Part shown: positions 15,429 to 23,285 of the stretch, in pieces
Numbering within the stretch: the stretch's first letter is position 1
How the letters are laid out: each line of letters starts with the position of its first letter
Assembly (NCBI GenBank): GCA_039929105.1
Contig: JBDSRX010000076.1
Coordinates: 1-49,557, forward strand
Direction of reading: 5' to 3'
From: JBDSRX01 sp039929105
GTDB taxonomy: Bacteria; Patescibacteriota; Dojkabacteria; J137
Length of the DNA stretch: 49,557 nt
Notes under the pieces: generated by a model
What the model was told of the DNA's origin: nothing
Databases searched by the model: none
The model's input: the letters and a program-made list of their open reading frames with translations, nothing else
Made by a program: the position numbers and the translations under genes

Positions 15429-15935
15429 ATGAACGAAATACAACAAACCCCTGAAGTTTTTCAAGAAAAATTAAACCAATTAGAAACAGCTATCAAAGCT
15501 CTTAAAAATGCAGTTAATCTTTTTCCAGTAAATATGTCAAACGAGATCTTATTTGATAAATGGAGTTTAAAAGATATTCTTGCACATCTTAGTGGATGGA
15601 ATTTAATAACAATTAGAGATTTAACAAAATTAATGAAGGGTGAAGAAATTGCCCAATGGTTTCCAGAAACAGCAATAGATGATTTTAACGAACAAGAAGT
15701 TGTAAAAAGACAAGGTGAGAATTGGGTTGTAGTTTATGGTGAGTTTTACCAAACTTTAGACGAGCTCCTTGCTACTTATAGAAGTTTAAATGATGATCAA
15801 TGGGAACAACAATTAGGACCAAATGAATCAACACCATTAGATTGCATTATAGAAGATTTAAAACACTTTGGAGGAGAACATTTAGAAGATATTCGAAGCG
15901 CTACATTAAATATAAATAGTAAATATAATCAATAA
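15429..15935 (+). CDS. DinB-like / ClbS-DfsB family four-helix bundle protein
   Basis: 168 residues from the ATG at 15429. An in-frame TTG four codons earlier is less likely. The diagnostic stretch is KWSLKDILAHLSGWN near residue 47, and further histidines lie in LKHFGGEHLEDI near the C-terminus. DinB/DfsB proteins are small helical bundles, some with metal sites or thiol-dependent detoxification roles (ClbS protects against colibactin). The substrate here is unknown. It is followed 6 bases later by an aldolase gene, probably co-transcribed. Confidence 0.72.
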   Translation: MNEIQQTPEVFQEKLNQLETAIKALKNAVNLFPVNMSNEILFDKWSLKDILAHLSGWNLITIRDLTKLMKGEEIAQWFPETAIDDFNEQEVVKRQGENWVVVYGEFYQTLDELLATYRSLNDDQWEQQLGPNESTPLDCIIEDLKHFGGEHLEDIRSATLNINSKYNQ

Positions 15936-15941
15936 CATAAT

Positions 15942-16964
15942 ATGAAAAAATATTCTTTCTACAACGATTATTCCGAAGGTGCTCATCAAAGTATTCTAGA
16001 TATGCTTTCTCAAACTAACTTAGTGCAAGAACCTGGATACGGTTTAGATTCCATTTCTTTAGAAGCAGCAGACCTCATTAAAAAAGCAGTTAGTGCAAAT
16101 GTAGACGTTCACTTTATATCTGGAGGAACACAAGCAAACTTAACAGTTATTGCTTCCATTTTAAGACCTTACGAAGGTGTAATAGCTGCAAAAACAGGAC
16201 ATATTGCTGTTCACGAAGCTGGAGCTATCGAATCTACTGGACATAAAATTCTTGCTGTAGAATCTGCAGATGGAAAATTAACTGTAGATTTAATTAAATC
16301 TCAATTAACAGACGACGAGCATATGGTAAAACCAAAGCTTGTATTCATTTCTAATGCTACAGAACTAGGAACAATCTACAACGAGCAAGAATTAAAAGAA
16401 ATTTCAGAATTTTGTAAACAACATGACCTTTATTTATACATGGATGGAGCAAGATTAGCCTCTGGATTAATGAGTTCTGCATCAGATTTAGATCTTCCAA
16501 AAGTTGCAAAATATGTAGACATTTTCTACATTGGAGGAACAAAAAACGGAGCTTTAATTGGAGAAGCAATTGTAATTGTAAACGACCAACTTAAAAAAGA
16601 ATTTAGATACCACTTAAAACAAAGAGGAGCATTATTAGCTAAAGGAAAGCTGTTAGGTATTCAATTTAAAGCATTATTTACAAATAATCTTTACTTCGAA
16701 ATCGCAAAACATGCCAATGTAATGGCAGAGAAGTTGACTAATGGAATGAAACAATTAAATATTAAATTCTTAGCAGAATCTACCACAAATCAAATCTTCC
16801 CAATACTTTCTAACGATCAAATTAAAAAGCTAGAAGAGATGTATGGCTTTTATGTTTGGGCTAAAGTAGATGAAAATTCTTCTGCGATAAGGTTAGTAAC
16901 GAGTTGGGCAACAGAGGAGAAGATGGTGGATGAGTTTTTGAGTGATTTGAAAGCTTTAGTTTAG
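15942..16964 (+). CDS. Low-specificity L-threonine aldolase family PLP enzyme
   Basis: 340 residues, the usual length. It is a fold-type I PLP enzyme that cleaves L-threonine or L-allo-threonine to glycine and acetaldehyde. Visible features are FYNDYSEGAHQSIL at the start, GGTQANL (61-67) for the phosphate-binding region, HEAGAIE (91-97), MDGARL with Asp168 for the pyridine nitrogen, and Lys201 in IGGTKNG as the Schiff-base lysine. A source of glycine would be useful in a genome with few biosynthetic genes (inference). Confidence 0.9.
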   Translation: MKKYSFYNDYSEGAHQSILDMLSQTNLVQEPGYGLDSISLEAADLIKKAVSANVDVHFISGGTQANLTVIASILRPYEGVIAAKTGHIAVHEAGAIESTGHKILAVESADGKLTVDLIKSQLTDDEHMVKPKLVFISNATELGTIYNEQELKEISEFCKQHDLYLYMDGARLASGLMSSASDLDLPKVAKYVDIFYIGGTKNGALIGEAIVIVNDQLKKEFRYHLKQRGALLAKGKLLGIQFKALFTNNLYFEIAKHANVMAEKLTNGMKQLNIKFLAESTTNQIFPILSNDQIKKLEEMYGFYVWAKVDENSSAIRLVTSWATEEKMVDEFLSDLKALV

Positions 16965-17041
16965 TATAGACGGCGAGCGGTTACAGGCCAAATCTTAAAC
17001 GAGCTTGCGAGTTTGTAGATTTTGCTTGGCTTTAGCCCACC

Positions 17042-17077
17042 TAGACGGCGAAGCCGTTACCACCTAATGCCAATGCG
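17042..17077 (-). repeat. Copy of the TAGGTGGT-hairpin dispersed element
   Basis: On the minus strand this reads ATTGGCATTAGGTGGT, then a hairpin ACGGC-TTC-GCCGT (17045-17057). It is one of four copies with the same flank and a different stem (others near 19.3, 26.3 and 30.05 kb). The preceding bases 16965-17041 contain a related ACGGCGAGCGGTT fragment and no gene. Confidence 0.6.
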
Positions 17078-17101
17078 AGTAATAAAGTTAACAGAGTGGC
17101 A

Positions 17102-17692
17102 CTAATCTTGAATCCAATCAATCAATCCTTCATCTTTAAGATATTCAATATCTTTTTGTTTTCTGTCTACGAAATCATACCTATAACCTGTAATGAATGG
17201 ATCATCGAATATTCTCCATTCCATTGCTTCTTTACTGACTTTATATTTATTAGCCAATCTAAGAATATCATCCTTTGATTGTATTATTTCTTTTCTAATT
17301 AAGTGACTCGGCATCAATAACTCTGATGCAAATGCGTTAGCTTCTACTTCTTCCTTTATTTTAGAATTAAGTCGAATTCTCTGAGTTAATTCTCCCATTA
17401 TTATTCTATGGTCTAGTATGAAATGTCCAAACTCATGAGCTACTGTAAATCGCTGCTTATGCTCATGGTGTGAGTTATTGTATCCAATAATTATTAAACC
17501 ATTCTCATTACGATAAAATCCGGAGAAATCATTGCTTAGTTCTAACCCACAGCAGTTAAAATCTAAGTTGTAAATAAGCTTTAAATGCTCAAGGATGTCT
17601 TTTAATACTATTGGTGGGGATTTGATCTCTAATTCTTGAATTATCTCTGAGGCTTTTTGGATCGACAATTTAATTCTTGGTTTGTCTATCAT
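17102..17692 (-). CDS. ImmA/IrrE family metallopeptidase
   Basis: 196 residues. A zincin motif HEFGH is at 86-90, followed by EEVEANAFASELLMP, whose Glu is the likely third ligand. This is the ImmA/IrrE (COG2856, peptidase M78) signature. In ICEBs1 and Deinococcus such proteins cleave or relieve an XRE repressor. The C-terminal 40 residues extend past the peptidase domain with a helix pattern (KYKVSKEAMEWRIFD). It overlaps the upstream XRE gene by 23 bases, so the two are co-translated, as expected of a repressor-antirepressor pair. Confidence 0.92.
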   Translation of the reverse strand: MIDKPRIKLSIQKASEIIQELEIKSPPIVLKDILEHLKLIYNLDFNCCGLELSNDFSGFYRNENGLIIIGYNNSHHEHKQRFTVAHEFGHFILDHRIIMGELTQRIRLNSKIKEEVEANAFASELLMPSHLIRKEIIQSKDDILRLANKYKVSKEAMEWRIFDDPFITGYRYDFVDRKQKDIEYLKDEGLIDWIQD

Positions 17693-18002
17693 TATTTTTC
17701 TTTAATCTGTCGACTATATCTTGAATCATCTTTATATCATTATCTTCAATATTCTCAGCTCTAAGAGCATTGAGTAGAATACTTTCTCTCGAGATTCTTT
17801 TTATAAAGAAATCGATCGGGATGCTAAAAACATTTGCAATTTTGCTAAGACTTTCGATGTTAATCTTCCTATCTCCTTTTTCTATAAGATGAATAGCAGT
17901 ACCAGACTCATAGCCGAGTTGAAACGCAAGATCTTGTTGAGAAAGTCCTTTTTCCTCTCTTAATTGTTTTATTTTTTGACCAATCTCTTTGTATATCATC
18001 AT
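17670..18002 (-). CDS. XRE family helix-turn-helix regulator (ImmR-like)
   Basis: About 110 residues. The helix-turn-helix (residues about 5-60) reads IGQKIKQLREEKGLSQQDLAFQLGYESGTAIHLIEKGDRKI, and a short C-terminal tail follows. It is probably the repressor of its own operon with the downstream ImmA/IrrE peptidase. The track start is a TTG at 18008 that overlaps a TATAAT box, so ATG at 18002 or 17999 is preferred. Either would make the mRNA leaderless. Confidence 0.9.
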   Translation of the reverse strand: MMIYKEIGQKIKQLREEKGLSQQDLAFQLGYESGTAIHLIEKGDRKINIESLSKIANVFSIPIDFFIKRISRESILLNALRAENIEDNDIKMIQDIVDRLKKNNDRQTKN

Positions 18003-18007
18003 TATCA

Positions 18008-18048
18008 ATTATAACAAATCATCAAGATGATAGCAAATTTGCAAATTT
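18008..18048 (-). promoter_or_regulatory. Promoter and palindromic operator of the xre-immA operon
   Basis: On the minus strand, TTGCTA (18036-18031), a 17-base spacer and TATAAT (18013-18008). A perfect 14-base palindrome AAATTTGCAAATTT (18035-18048) overlaps the -35 box, a good position for autorepression by the XRE protein. A further AATAGCAAAG at 18049-18058 resembles a half-site. Confidence 0.65.
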
Positions 18049-18129
18049 AATAGCAAAGTGATATTATCAATCTGATGAGAAAATTCTAGTAAATTTAACG
18101 AAACGATATTTATTTTTTATTTAATTATT

Positions 18130-18393
18130 ATGGCAAGTTACATTATCTCATACGATCTAAGAAAAGATAAAGATTACAAAAAGTTAATAGCTGAGATAAA
18201 AAATTATGGCACGTATGCCAAAGTATTGGAATCATTTTGGGTAGTTGTTACAAATGATACTTCAGAAGAGATTAAAGAAAACCTTTCAAATCACATGGAT
18301 ATTGATGATGGTTTAATAGTAGTTAAATCAGCAAATGTGGGGTCCTGGAAGAAGGTATTATGCACAGGACAGTGGCTAGTCGATAATCTTTAA
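18130..18393 (+). CDS. Stand-alone Cas2-like (SinR family) protein
   Basis: 87 residues. MASYIISYDLRKDKDYKKLI and LESFWVVVTNDTSEEI match the small ferredoxin-fold proteins that databases name SinR family or Cas2-like. The early Asp in SYDLR matches the Cas2 metal position. No CRISPR array or cas1 is in the window, so a CRISPR adaptation role is unlikely. Isolated Cas2-like proteins have been linked with nuclease or toxin-type activity. It is divergent from the xre-immA operon and is followed 23 bases later by a DUF2188 gene. Confidence 0.75.
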   Translation: MASYIISYDLRKDKDYKKLIAEIKNYGTYAKVLESFWVVVTNDTSEEIKENLSNHMDIDDGLIVVKSANVGSWKKVLCTGQWLVDNL

Positions 18394-18416
18394 AATTTAT
18401 TTATTAATTAATTTAT

Positions 18417-18668
18417 ATGGCAGGTAGATCAGACAGAATGCACGTTACAAAAGTAGAAGAGCATAAGTGGCAATATAAAAGGGAAGGGGCAGAAAGAGCA
18501 AGTGGTTTTACAAGGACACAGGCAGAAGCTGAGAAGAAGAGTAAACAAATTCTTTCAAACGATAGAGGGGGACAATCAATAATTCATGGTGAAGATGGCA
18601 AGATTAGAGATGCTGATACTGTTTCCCCAGCAAAAGATCCTAATCCACCAATTGATAAGAAACACTAA
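18417..18668 (+). CDS. DUF2188 family protein
   Basis: 83 residues. The family pattern is WQYKREGAERASGFTRTQAEAEK, then SIIHGEDGKIRDADTV. DUF2188 proteins are small, of unknown function, and often sit beside accessory or defence-type genes. It lies 23 bases after the Cas2-like gene, and a strong terminator follows immediately, so the two probably form one transcript. Confidence 0.82.
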   Translation: MAGRSDRMHVTKVEEHKWQYKREGAERASGFTRTQAEAEKKSKQILSNDRGGQSIIHGEDGKIRDADTVSPAKDPNPPIDKKH

Positions 18669-18671
18669 GTT

Positions 18672-18703
18672 AAGATGCTCTCTGAGAAAAGAGCATCTTT
18701 TTA
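18672..18703 (+). terminator. Intrinsic terminator after the DUF2188 gene
   Basis: AAGATGCTC (18672-18680) pairs with GAGCATCTT (18691-18699), with a T run after it. Confidence 0.85.
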
Positions 18704-18719
18704 ATTTTTTTAAATTATT

Positions 18720-19154
18720 ATGAAAACAATCAAAGAATTATCAGGAGAAATATTACTTTACTTTTATGCAAAACAAAGAGAACAAGGTTTCAGTTATGAC
18801 GAGATTATAAGATTTGAAGGAATATATACTGGAAAAATTTCTTATAATGGTCCGGAGGAGTTAAATAAAATATCAAATAATAATTCAGCAGATATTTATA
18901 ATGCAATGAACTACCTGAATGAGAAAAGTTTTCTTAGCTTTAAAAGTTCAAGTGATAGCGGTGGTGATAGCATTCATAGTTTAAAGGTATCTGCAAGTGG
19001 AGTAGATATAATTGAAGGAATAGAACGAGATAATCAAGCACGTAATGACTTCACAGTGAACTTCAATATAAAATTGGCTGAAACCATGAATGTTGAGAGT
19101 CTTTTAAAAGCAGAACTTGGAAGTTTGTTGAAATTTGGTTTAGTGAATGGTTAG
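18720..19154 (+). CDS. Hypothetical protein, possibly winged helix at the N-terminus
   Basis: 144 residues, not recognised. Residues 1-85 have a winged-helix-like pattern (SGEILLYFYAKQ, ADIYNAMNYLNEKSFLSF, SLKVSASGVDII), as in MarR/PadR-type folds. The last 35 residues (FTVNFNIKLAETMNVESLLKAELG) look like a strand-helix oligomerisation tail. No membrane segment. It sits 16 bases after the DUF2188 terminator in the same accessory island. A regulator is a guess based on fold pattern only. Confidence 0.6.
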   Translation: MKTIKELSGEILLYFYAKQREQGFSYDEIIRFEGIYTGKISYNGPEELNKISNNNSADIYNAMNYLNEKSFLSFKSSSDSGGDSIHSLKVSASGVDIIEGIERDNQARNDFTVNFNIKLAETMNVESLLKAELGSLLKFGLVNG

Positions 19155-19190
19155 TAATAACAATATTTCTACTATAATTTCTCCCTTTTT

Positions 19191-19281
19191 GTCATTCCTG
19201 CGAAAGCAGGAATCTAGCGTTAGCGTAAAAGAATAAAACGCTTCGCTAGATCCCGCATCACGCTACGCTGTGCGGGATGAC
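19191..19281. repeat. GTCATTCC-type inverted repeat
   Basis: A composite that begins GTCATTCCTGCGAAAGCAGGAATCTAG and ends in the reversed CTAGATCCCGCATCACGC / GCGGGATGACAT. The outer ends GTCAT and ATGAC pair, and smaller hairpins CCTGC/GCAGG and CCCGC/GCGGG lie inside. No gene is present between 19155 and 19423. Confidence 0.7.
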
Positions 19282-19298
19282 ATAATGAAGGAGTGTGT

Positions 19299-19354
19299 AA
19301 AGCAACCAAAAAGAGCTTGTATCTATGGCAGTAGGTGGTTACGGCTGTGCCGCC
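19299..19354 (+). repeat. Copy of the AAAGCAAC-TAGGTGGT-hairpin dispersed element
   Basis: AAAGCAACCAA, then ATCTATGG, then GTAGGTGGTT and a hairpin CGGC-TGT-GCCG (19342-19352). The same order of flank motifs is seen at 26260-26323 and 30022-30080 with different stem bases. Confidence 0.65.
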
Positions 19355-19393
19355 TTGAATATGGAAATGATAAATTAAAATCTAATAACTTTC

Positions 19394-19402
19394 TGCTATA
19401 AT
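19394..19402 (+). promoter_or_regulatory. Extended -10 promoter for the small membrane protein-recG pair
   Basis: TGCTATAAT, with TATAAT at 19397-19402. The expected start near 19409 lies 15 bases before the small ORF. Confidence 0.55.
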
Positions 19403-19423
19403 TTCTCATATCATCACAAACAT

Positions 19424-19555
19424 ATGAACAGAATAAAACTCCCAAAAATCAAAATTACAATGCGAGGACTATTCCTTGGCTTGTTAGGTTTCCTAACACT
19501 TGCTGGAATCGTTTTGACACCAATCCTTATGGTGGTTCAATATATTAAATTATGA
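19424..19555 (+). CDS. Small membrane protein (43 residues) coupled to recG
   Basis: ATG at 19424 to TGA at 19553-19555. The product is 43 residues: a basic start (MNRIKLPKIKITMRG) and one hydrophobic segment (about residues 15-38: LFLGLLGFLTLAGIVLTP), ending YIKL. The stop overlaps the recG start as ATGA, so translation is probably coupled. It has its own extended -10 promoter. I do not recognise a family. It could be a leader peptide or a real small membrane protein. Confidence 0.6.
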   Translation: MNRIKLPKIKITMRGLFLGLLGFLTLAGIVLTPILMVVQYIKL

Positions 19556-21558
19556 ACTATCAGCTTTCTGATAAAGTCACAGTTCTACCAGGAATTAGTG
19601 AGCGATACGCCGCTAGTTTTGAACGTATAGGCATCTTTACAGTTAAAGATCTTCTCACATACTTTCCATACAAATACTTAGATACAGACCAAAAGAAGAC
19701 TATTCAAGAAATTCTTTTAAACCCAGACGAAGAGGTTAAATATCTTGTGCAGGTTAGAATTAAAGACTTTAAAAACCAATATATTAGAGGTGGAAGAAGT
19801 ATTCAGAATGGTCTTATCTACGACGAATCTGGAGAAATGAAAGTCTCTTGGTTTAACCAACCATTTATGGCTAGAGTTTTAGCAAAAGATTCTGAGTTTT
19901 TGTTTTATGGAAAGATAAAGGTAAAAGGAAAGCATACAATAATGCATCCAACAATTTTCGAAGAAGTTAAAGAAGATAAAGAAGCGATTCACTTATCTAG
20001 ACTTACGCCAGAATATAGACTGACTTCCGGTATTTCTAAAAAATGGTTAAGAACTAAAATTAAATTTTTGTGTGACTTTTTAGACATTATCGATATTACA
20101 GACGAATTCTTAAAAGAAGGATTGTCTAAAGATTCTAATAAGAATTTAATAAAAGATGTACACTTTCCAGAGTCTGCAAAGAATTTAGATGCTGCAGTAA
20201 AAGAATTATCTTTAAGAGAATTTACAGACATTCAATTAAAGTTAGAAGAGAAGAGATCGAAAATGAAGAAGTTAAAAGCAATACCCGGGAAGAAAACAGT
20301 AGATATTAAGAAGCTTGGAAAAGAATTCATTGAAACTTTACCATTTGAATTAACGAGTGACCAAGCGTCTATAATTGAAAGATTAATGATTGAGGTTGAT
20401 GCGAACAAACCTTCAAATGCATTAATACAAGGAGATGTAGGTTCTGGTAAAACTATTATTGCAATTACACTTGCATATTTAATATCAAAACTCGGATACC
20501 AATCTGTAGTCCTTGCACCAACAACTATACTTGCAAAACAACACTTCGAAACTTTTACTAAATTCTTAGGCAAAAAAGCAAAATGCTTATTAGTAACTGG
20601 AACAACTAAAGACGATTCTGATGCAGATATTCTAATTGGAACTACAGCAGTACTCGCTCGAAAAGAAGGATTAGTAACTAAACCAGGATTAGTTGTAGTA
20701 GACGAGCAACATAAGTTTGGAGTTAAGCAAAGAGAAGAATTGCTGACAGAATATAGAAGTTTGTTTAAAGAAAAATACTATCCACACTTTATAAACATGA
20801 CCGCAACACCAATCCCAAGAACAATTGTTCAATCCTTATTTGGAGATGTAGATGTTTATGCATTAAATTCAAAACCAAAAGGAAGATTGCCAATAAAATC
20901 TTTCTTAGTTCCAGACGAAAAGAAAGCAAGCGGATACGAATGGATTAAAAACGAAGTTGCAAACGGAGCTCAAGTATATTGGGTTTGTCCACTTGTTGAA
21001 GAATCAGATAATTTACAACTAAAAGCTGCTAAAACTACCTACGAAGAATTAAAAGTCTATTTTGACGAGTTTGAAGTAGAACTTATCCACGGCAAGCTAA
21101 AAGAGGATAAGAAAACCGACATAATGAACAAATTTTCTACCCAAAAGGTACAGATATTGGTAACAACTTCTGTAATAGAGGTTGGGATAGACGTACCCAA
21201 TGCATCTATAATCGTTATAGAGTCCGCAGAAAGATTTGGACTCGCACAGCTGCACCAAATGAGAGGAAGAGTAGGTAGAGGAGAAAAACAGAGCTGGGCA
21301 TTTCTTTACACATCACCAGAAGTTTCAGATTTAGCGACAGATAGACTTAACTTTTTCTGTGGAAGCAACGATGGTTTAAAAATTGCAGAGTATGACTTGA
21401 GTTTAAGAGGACCAGGAGAAGTTTACGGAGTCAGACAATCTGGGATTCCAAATCTAAAAATCGCCAGCTTTAAAGACATGAGTATTATTAAAGATAGTCA
21501 GAAGACTGCTGAAGCTTTGTATAAGAAAGGGTATAGAAATATTGAATTATTTTCATGA
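19552..21558 (+). CDS. recG: ATP-dependent DNA helicase RecG
   Basis: 668 residues, near the family length. The wedge/OB-fold domain is at 60-160, with LTPEYRLTSG near 150. The helicase core has Walker A GDVGSGKT near residue 296, DEQH in VVVDEQHKFGVKQRE, TATPIPRT, and motif VI in HQMRGRVGRGE. The C-terminal TRG-like region contains GLKIAEYDLSLRGPGEVYG. RecG remodels stalled replication forks and Holliday junctions. It is preceded by the coupled 43-residue ORF and followed, with a 4-base overlap, by a membrane protein gene. Confidence 0.97.
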   Translation: MNYQLSDKVTVLPGISERYAASFERIGIFTVKDLLTYFPYKYLDTDQKKTIQEILLNPDEEVKYLVQVRIKDFKNQYIRGGRSIQNGLIYDESGEMKVSWFNQPFMARVLAKDSEFLFYGKIKVKGKHTIMHPTIFEEVKEDKEAIHLSRLTPEYRLTSGISKKWLRTKIKFLCDFLDIIDITDEFLKEGLSKDSNKNLIKDVHFPESAKNLDAAVKELSLREFTDIQLKLEEKRSKMKKLKAIPGKKTVDIKKLGKEFIETLPFELTSDQASIIERLMIEVDANKPSNALIQGDVGSGKTIIAITLAYLISKLGYQSVVLAPTTILAKQHFETFTKFLGKKAKCLLVTGTTKDDSDADILIGTTAVLARKEGLVTKPGLVVVDEQHKFGVKQREELLTEYRSLFKEKYYPHFINMTATPIPRTIVQSLFGDVDVYALNSKPKGRLPIKSFLVPDEKKASGYEWIKNEVANGAQVYWVCPLVEESDNLQLKAAKTTYEELKVYFDEFEVELIHGKLKEDKKTDIMNKFSTQKVQILVTTSVIEVGIDVPNASIIVIESAERFGLAQLHQMRGRVGRGEKQSWAFLYTSPEVSDLATDRLNFFCGSNDGLKIAEYDLSLRGPGEVYGVRQSGIPNLKIASFKDMSIIKDSQKTAEALYKKGYRNIELFS

Positions 21559-22409
21559 TGAGAAAGTTTTCTTTTGAAACAATCCAGGAAACTCCTCAGC
21601 CATCAAATGATTTGTCTACTTTCTGGACTGGAGTAGGAGCTGTTGGAGGGATTGCAGTTGCAGCCATAACTATTATTGCAATTTATGTTACATACATAAA
21701 CACTAAAAGTGAAATAAAAGCAAATAAAGATTTAGTAAATAAACAGAAAAATGAGGATATTTTAGAAAAGAAAGCTCAAATTATCAGTGCATTAAAATTC
21801 GAAATATACTCAAATATAGTTTCGTTAAAAAGAGAAAATATGCTAGAAATACGTTTAAGCACTATAGCTTTTGAAAGATTCAATGAGAATCTTCATCTAT
21901 TTAATCTTAGAGATAATAAGGATTTATACTCTAGATTTGATCAACTTTATAAAAACTTTTATTTCTACAACCATATTTGGCAAAAGTTTTCAATAAATTA
22001 TAATTTACTTAAGGAAGTAAGAGTAAGGATATTCATTTATTATTTGTACCTATTTGGTAGATTTGGAGTAGAAGAAGGAGGTCATGAGAATACTAACTAT
22101 ATGATTGGATCTATTTCAAAAATATTAGAGAACGTTAAAAAGTTAGATGAGGATAATAATCAAGGCAATATCTTAAAGACATTAAACGAAGTTAATAGCA
22201 AGAGCACTAATATTTTTTTTGAAAAAGAATATTTGAGATTAGGACTACTAAAAGTTTTTAAAGATACACATAAAGACAATAGAGAAGATAAGCTTAAAGA
22301 AAATATACTAGATCTAATGTATATATATCTTTGGAAAGAGTATGAGCTTCATGAAGCAATGTTTGACGACAAAGAAATTGATTCAATTTTAAAGAATTTT
22401 AATAACTAA
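21555..22409 (+). CDS. Hypothetical protein with one membrane segment and coiled-coil-like region
   Basis: 284 residues, not recognised. One membrane segment lies at about 27-50 (GAVGGIAVAAITIIAIYVTYI). A charged helical stretch follows (SEIKANKDLVNKQKNEDILEKK, 53-74), then a mostly helical cytosolic domain rich in Lys, Asn and Glu. The ATG overlaps the recG stop (ATGATGA), which implies coupling. The layout resembles single-pass helical proteins sometimes found with defence genes (inference only). Composition is more AT-rich than recG, so it may be an acquired gene. Confidence 0.6.
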   Translation: MMRKFSFETIQETPQPSNDLSTFWTGVGAVGGIAVAAITIIAIYVTYINTKSEIKANKDLVNKQKNEDILEKKAQIISALKFEIYSNIVSLKRENMLEIRLSTIAFERFNENLHLFNLRDNKDLYSRFDQLYKNFYFYNHIWQKFSINYNLLKEVRVRIFIYYLYLFGRFGVEEGGHENTNYMIGSISKILENVKKLDEDNNQGNILKTLNEVNSKSTNIFFEKEYLRLGLLKVFKDTHKDNREDKLKENILDLMYIYLWKEYELHEAMFDDKEIDSILKNFNN

Positions 22410-22430
22410 CCTCTAGAAATATCTTTCACA

Positions 22431-22452
22431 GAATTGTATTGCAACACAATTC
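22431..22452. promoter_or_regulatory. 22-base palindrome before the exported-protein cassette
   Basis: GAATTGT (22431-22437) and ACAATTC (22446-22452) are reverse complements, and the centre ATTGCAAC is palindromic except for two bases. It lies 22 bases after the preceding stop and 51 before the next start. It could be an operator for the cassette or a terminator, although its T tract is weak. Confidence 0.45.
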
Positions 22453-22503
22453 TAAAGTTTAGATTAATGATAGTATTAATTATCTACTTCTTAATCCATA
22501 CTT

Positions 22504-23277
22504 ATGAAAAGGCTAAAGCTACTATTCTTTTATGCTCTAATTATTCCCACTCTTACAACTTTAGTAGCAACTAAACTTTTTGCAACAGCTGGTCAATGGT
22601 CTAGCACAGGGTCTACCATTTACTATAATGATGGAAATCTAGGTATTGGAACATCTAGTCCAAGCGAGCCATTAACCATCAATAATTCTTCAAATATTGG
22701 TACTGCTTTGATTGGTGATGGTGTAGGCTCAATCTGGATACAAGGTAATACATACAGTGGAGATGGGTATGGCAATATTGGTTACAATGCATATTTAAAT
22801 AGCGGTTGGAAACGTAAGACTGTTAATAAAGAATCGTGGGTAATGGGATTTCTGTCAAATTCTGGTGGAACTGGTTCAGTAGGTAACGGAATATTTAGAA
22901 TATCTCATGCTGCTGCACAGTCTACAACTGCAATATCAAACCTAGAACCTATGTTTGAAGTATCAGCAAATGGAACTACTTTTGCTAAAGCTTTCGTAGT
23001 GGAGGCTACTAACTATTGGCCAGATTATGTTTTCAATAACGACTATAAATTAATGCCACTCAACGAACTTTCAGATTATATAAATCAAAATAAGCATTTA
23101 CCCTACGTGCCCTCTCAAGAAGATATTACTAAAAATGGACAAGATCTTGGTGAAGTGCAAAAAATTCAAATGCAAAAAATAGAGGAGTTGACTTTGTATA
23201 CAATTCAACAGGATAAGAAGATTAATGATTTAGAATTAAGATTAGAGAAATTGGAAACTACCTTAAATAATAAATAA
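22504..23277 (+). CDS. Exported tail-fibre-like protein with C-terminal coiled coil
   Basis: 257 residues. A signal peptide (1-27, KLLFFYALIIPTLTTLVATKLFA) is followed by STIYYNDGNLGIGTSSP. This GIGT-P motif is typical of Bacteroidota tail-fibre-like and surface proteins. A central Gly/Ser/Thr-rich beta region follows. The C-terminus starts at WPDYVFNNDYKLMPLNELSDYI with KHLPYVPS, then DLGEVQKIQMQKIEELTLY and a coiled coil to the end. The WPDYVF...HLP..PS block is close to that of many Bacteroidota proteins, which suggests transfer between phyla. Probably trimeric and on the cell surface. It is the first gene of a five-gene cassette. Confidence 0.72.
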   Translation: MKRLKLLFFYALIIPTLTTLVATKLFATAGQWSSTGSTIYYNDGNLGIGTSSPSEPLTINNSSNIGTALIGDGVGSIWIQGNTYSGDGYGNIGYNAYLNSGWKRKTVNKESWVMGFLSNSGGTGSVGNGIFRISHAAAQSTTAISNLEPMFEVSANGTTFAKAFVVEATNYWPDYVFNNDYKLMPLNELSDYINQNKHLPYVPSQEDITKNGQDLGEVQKIQMQKIEELTLYTIQQDKKINDLELRLEKLETTLNNK

Positions 23278-23285
23278 TCATAAAT

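Noticed and set aside
17102..19154. CRISPR-Cas locus, because of the Cas2-like protein
   Set aside because: No direct repeat array, cas1 or effector gene is present. The protein fits the stand-alone SinR/Cas2-like group.
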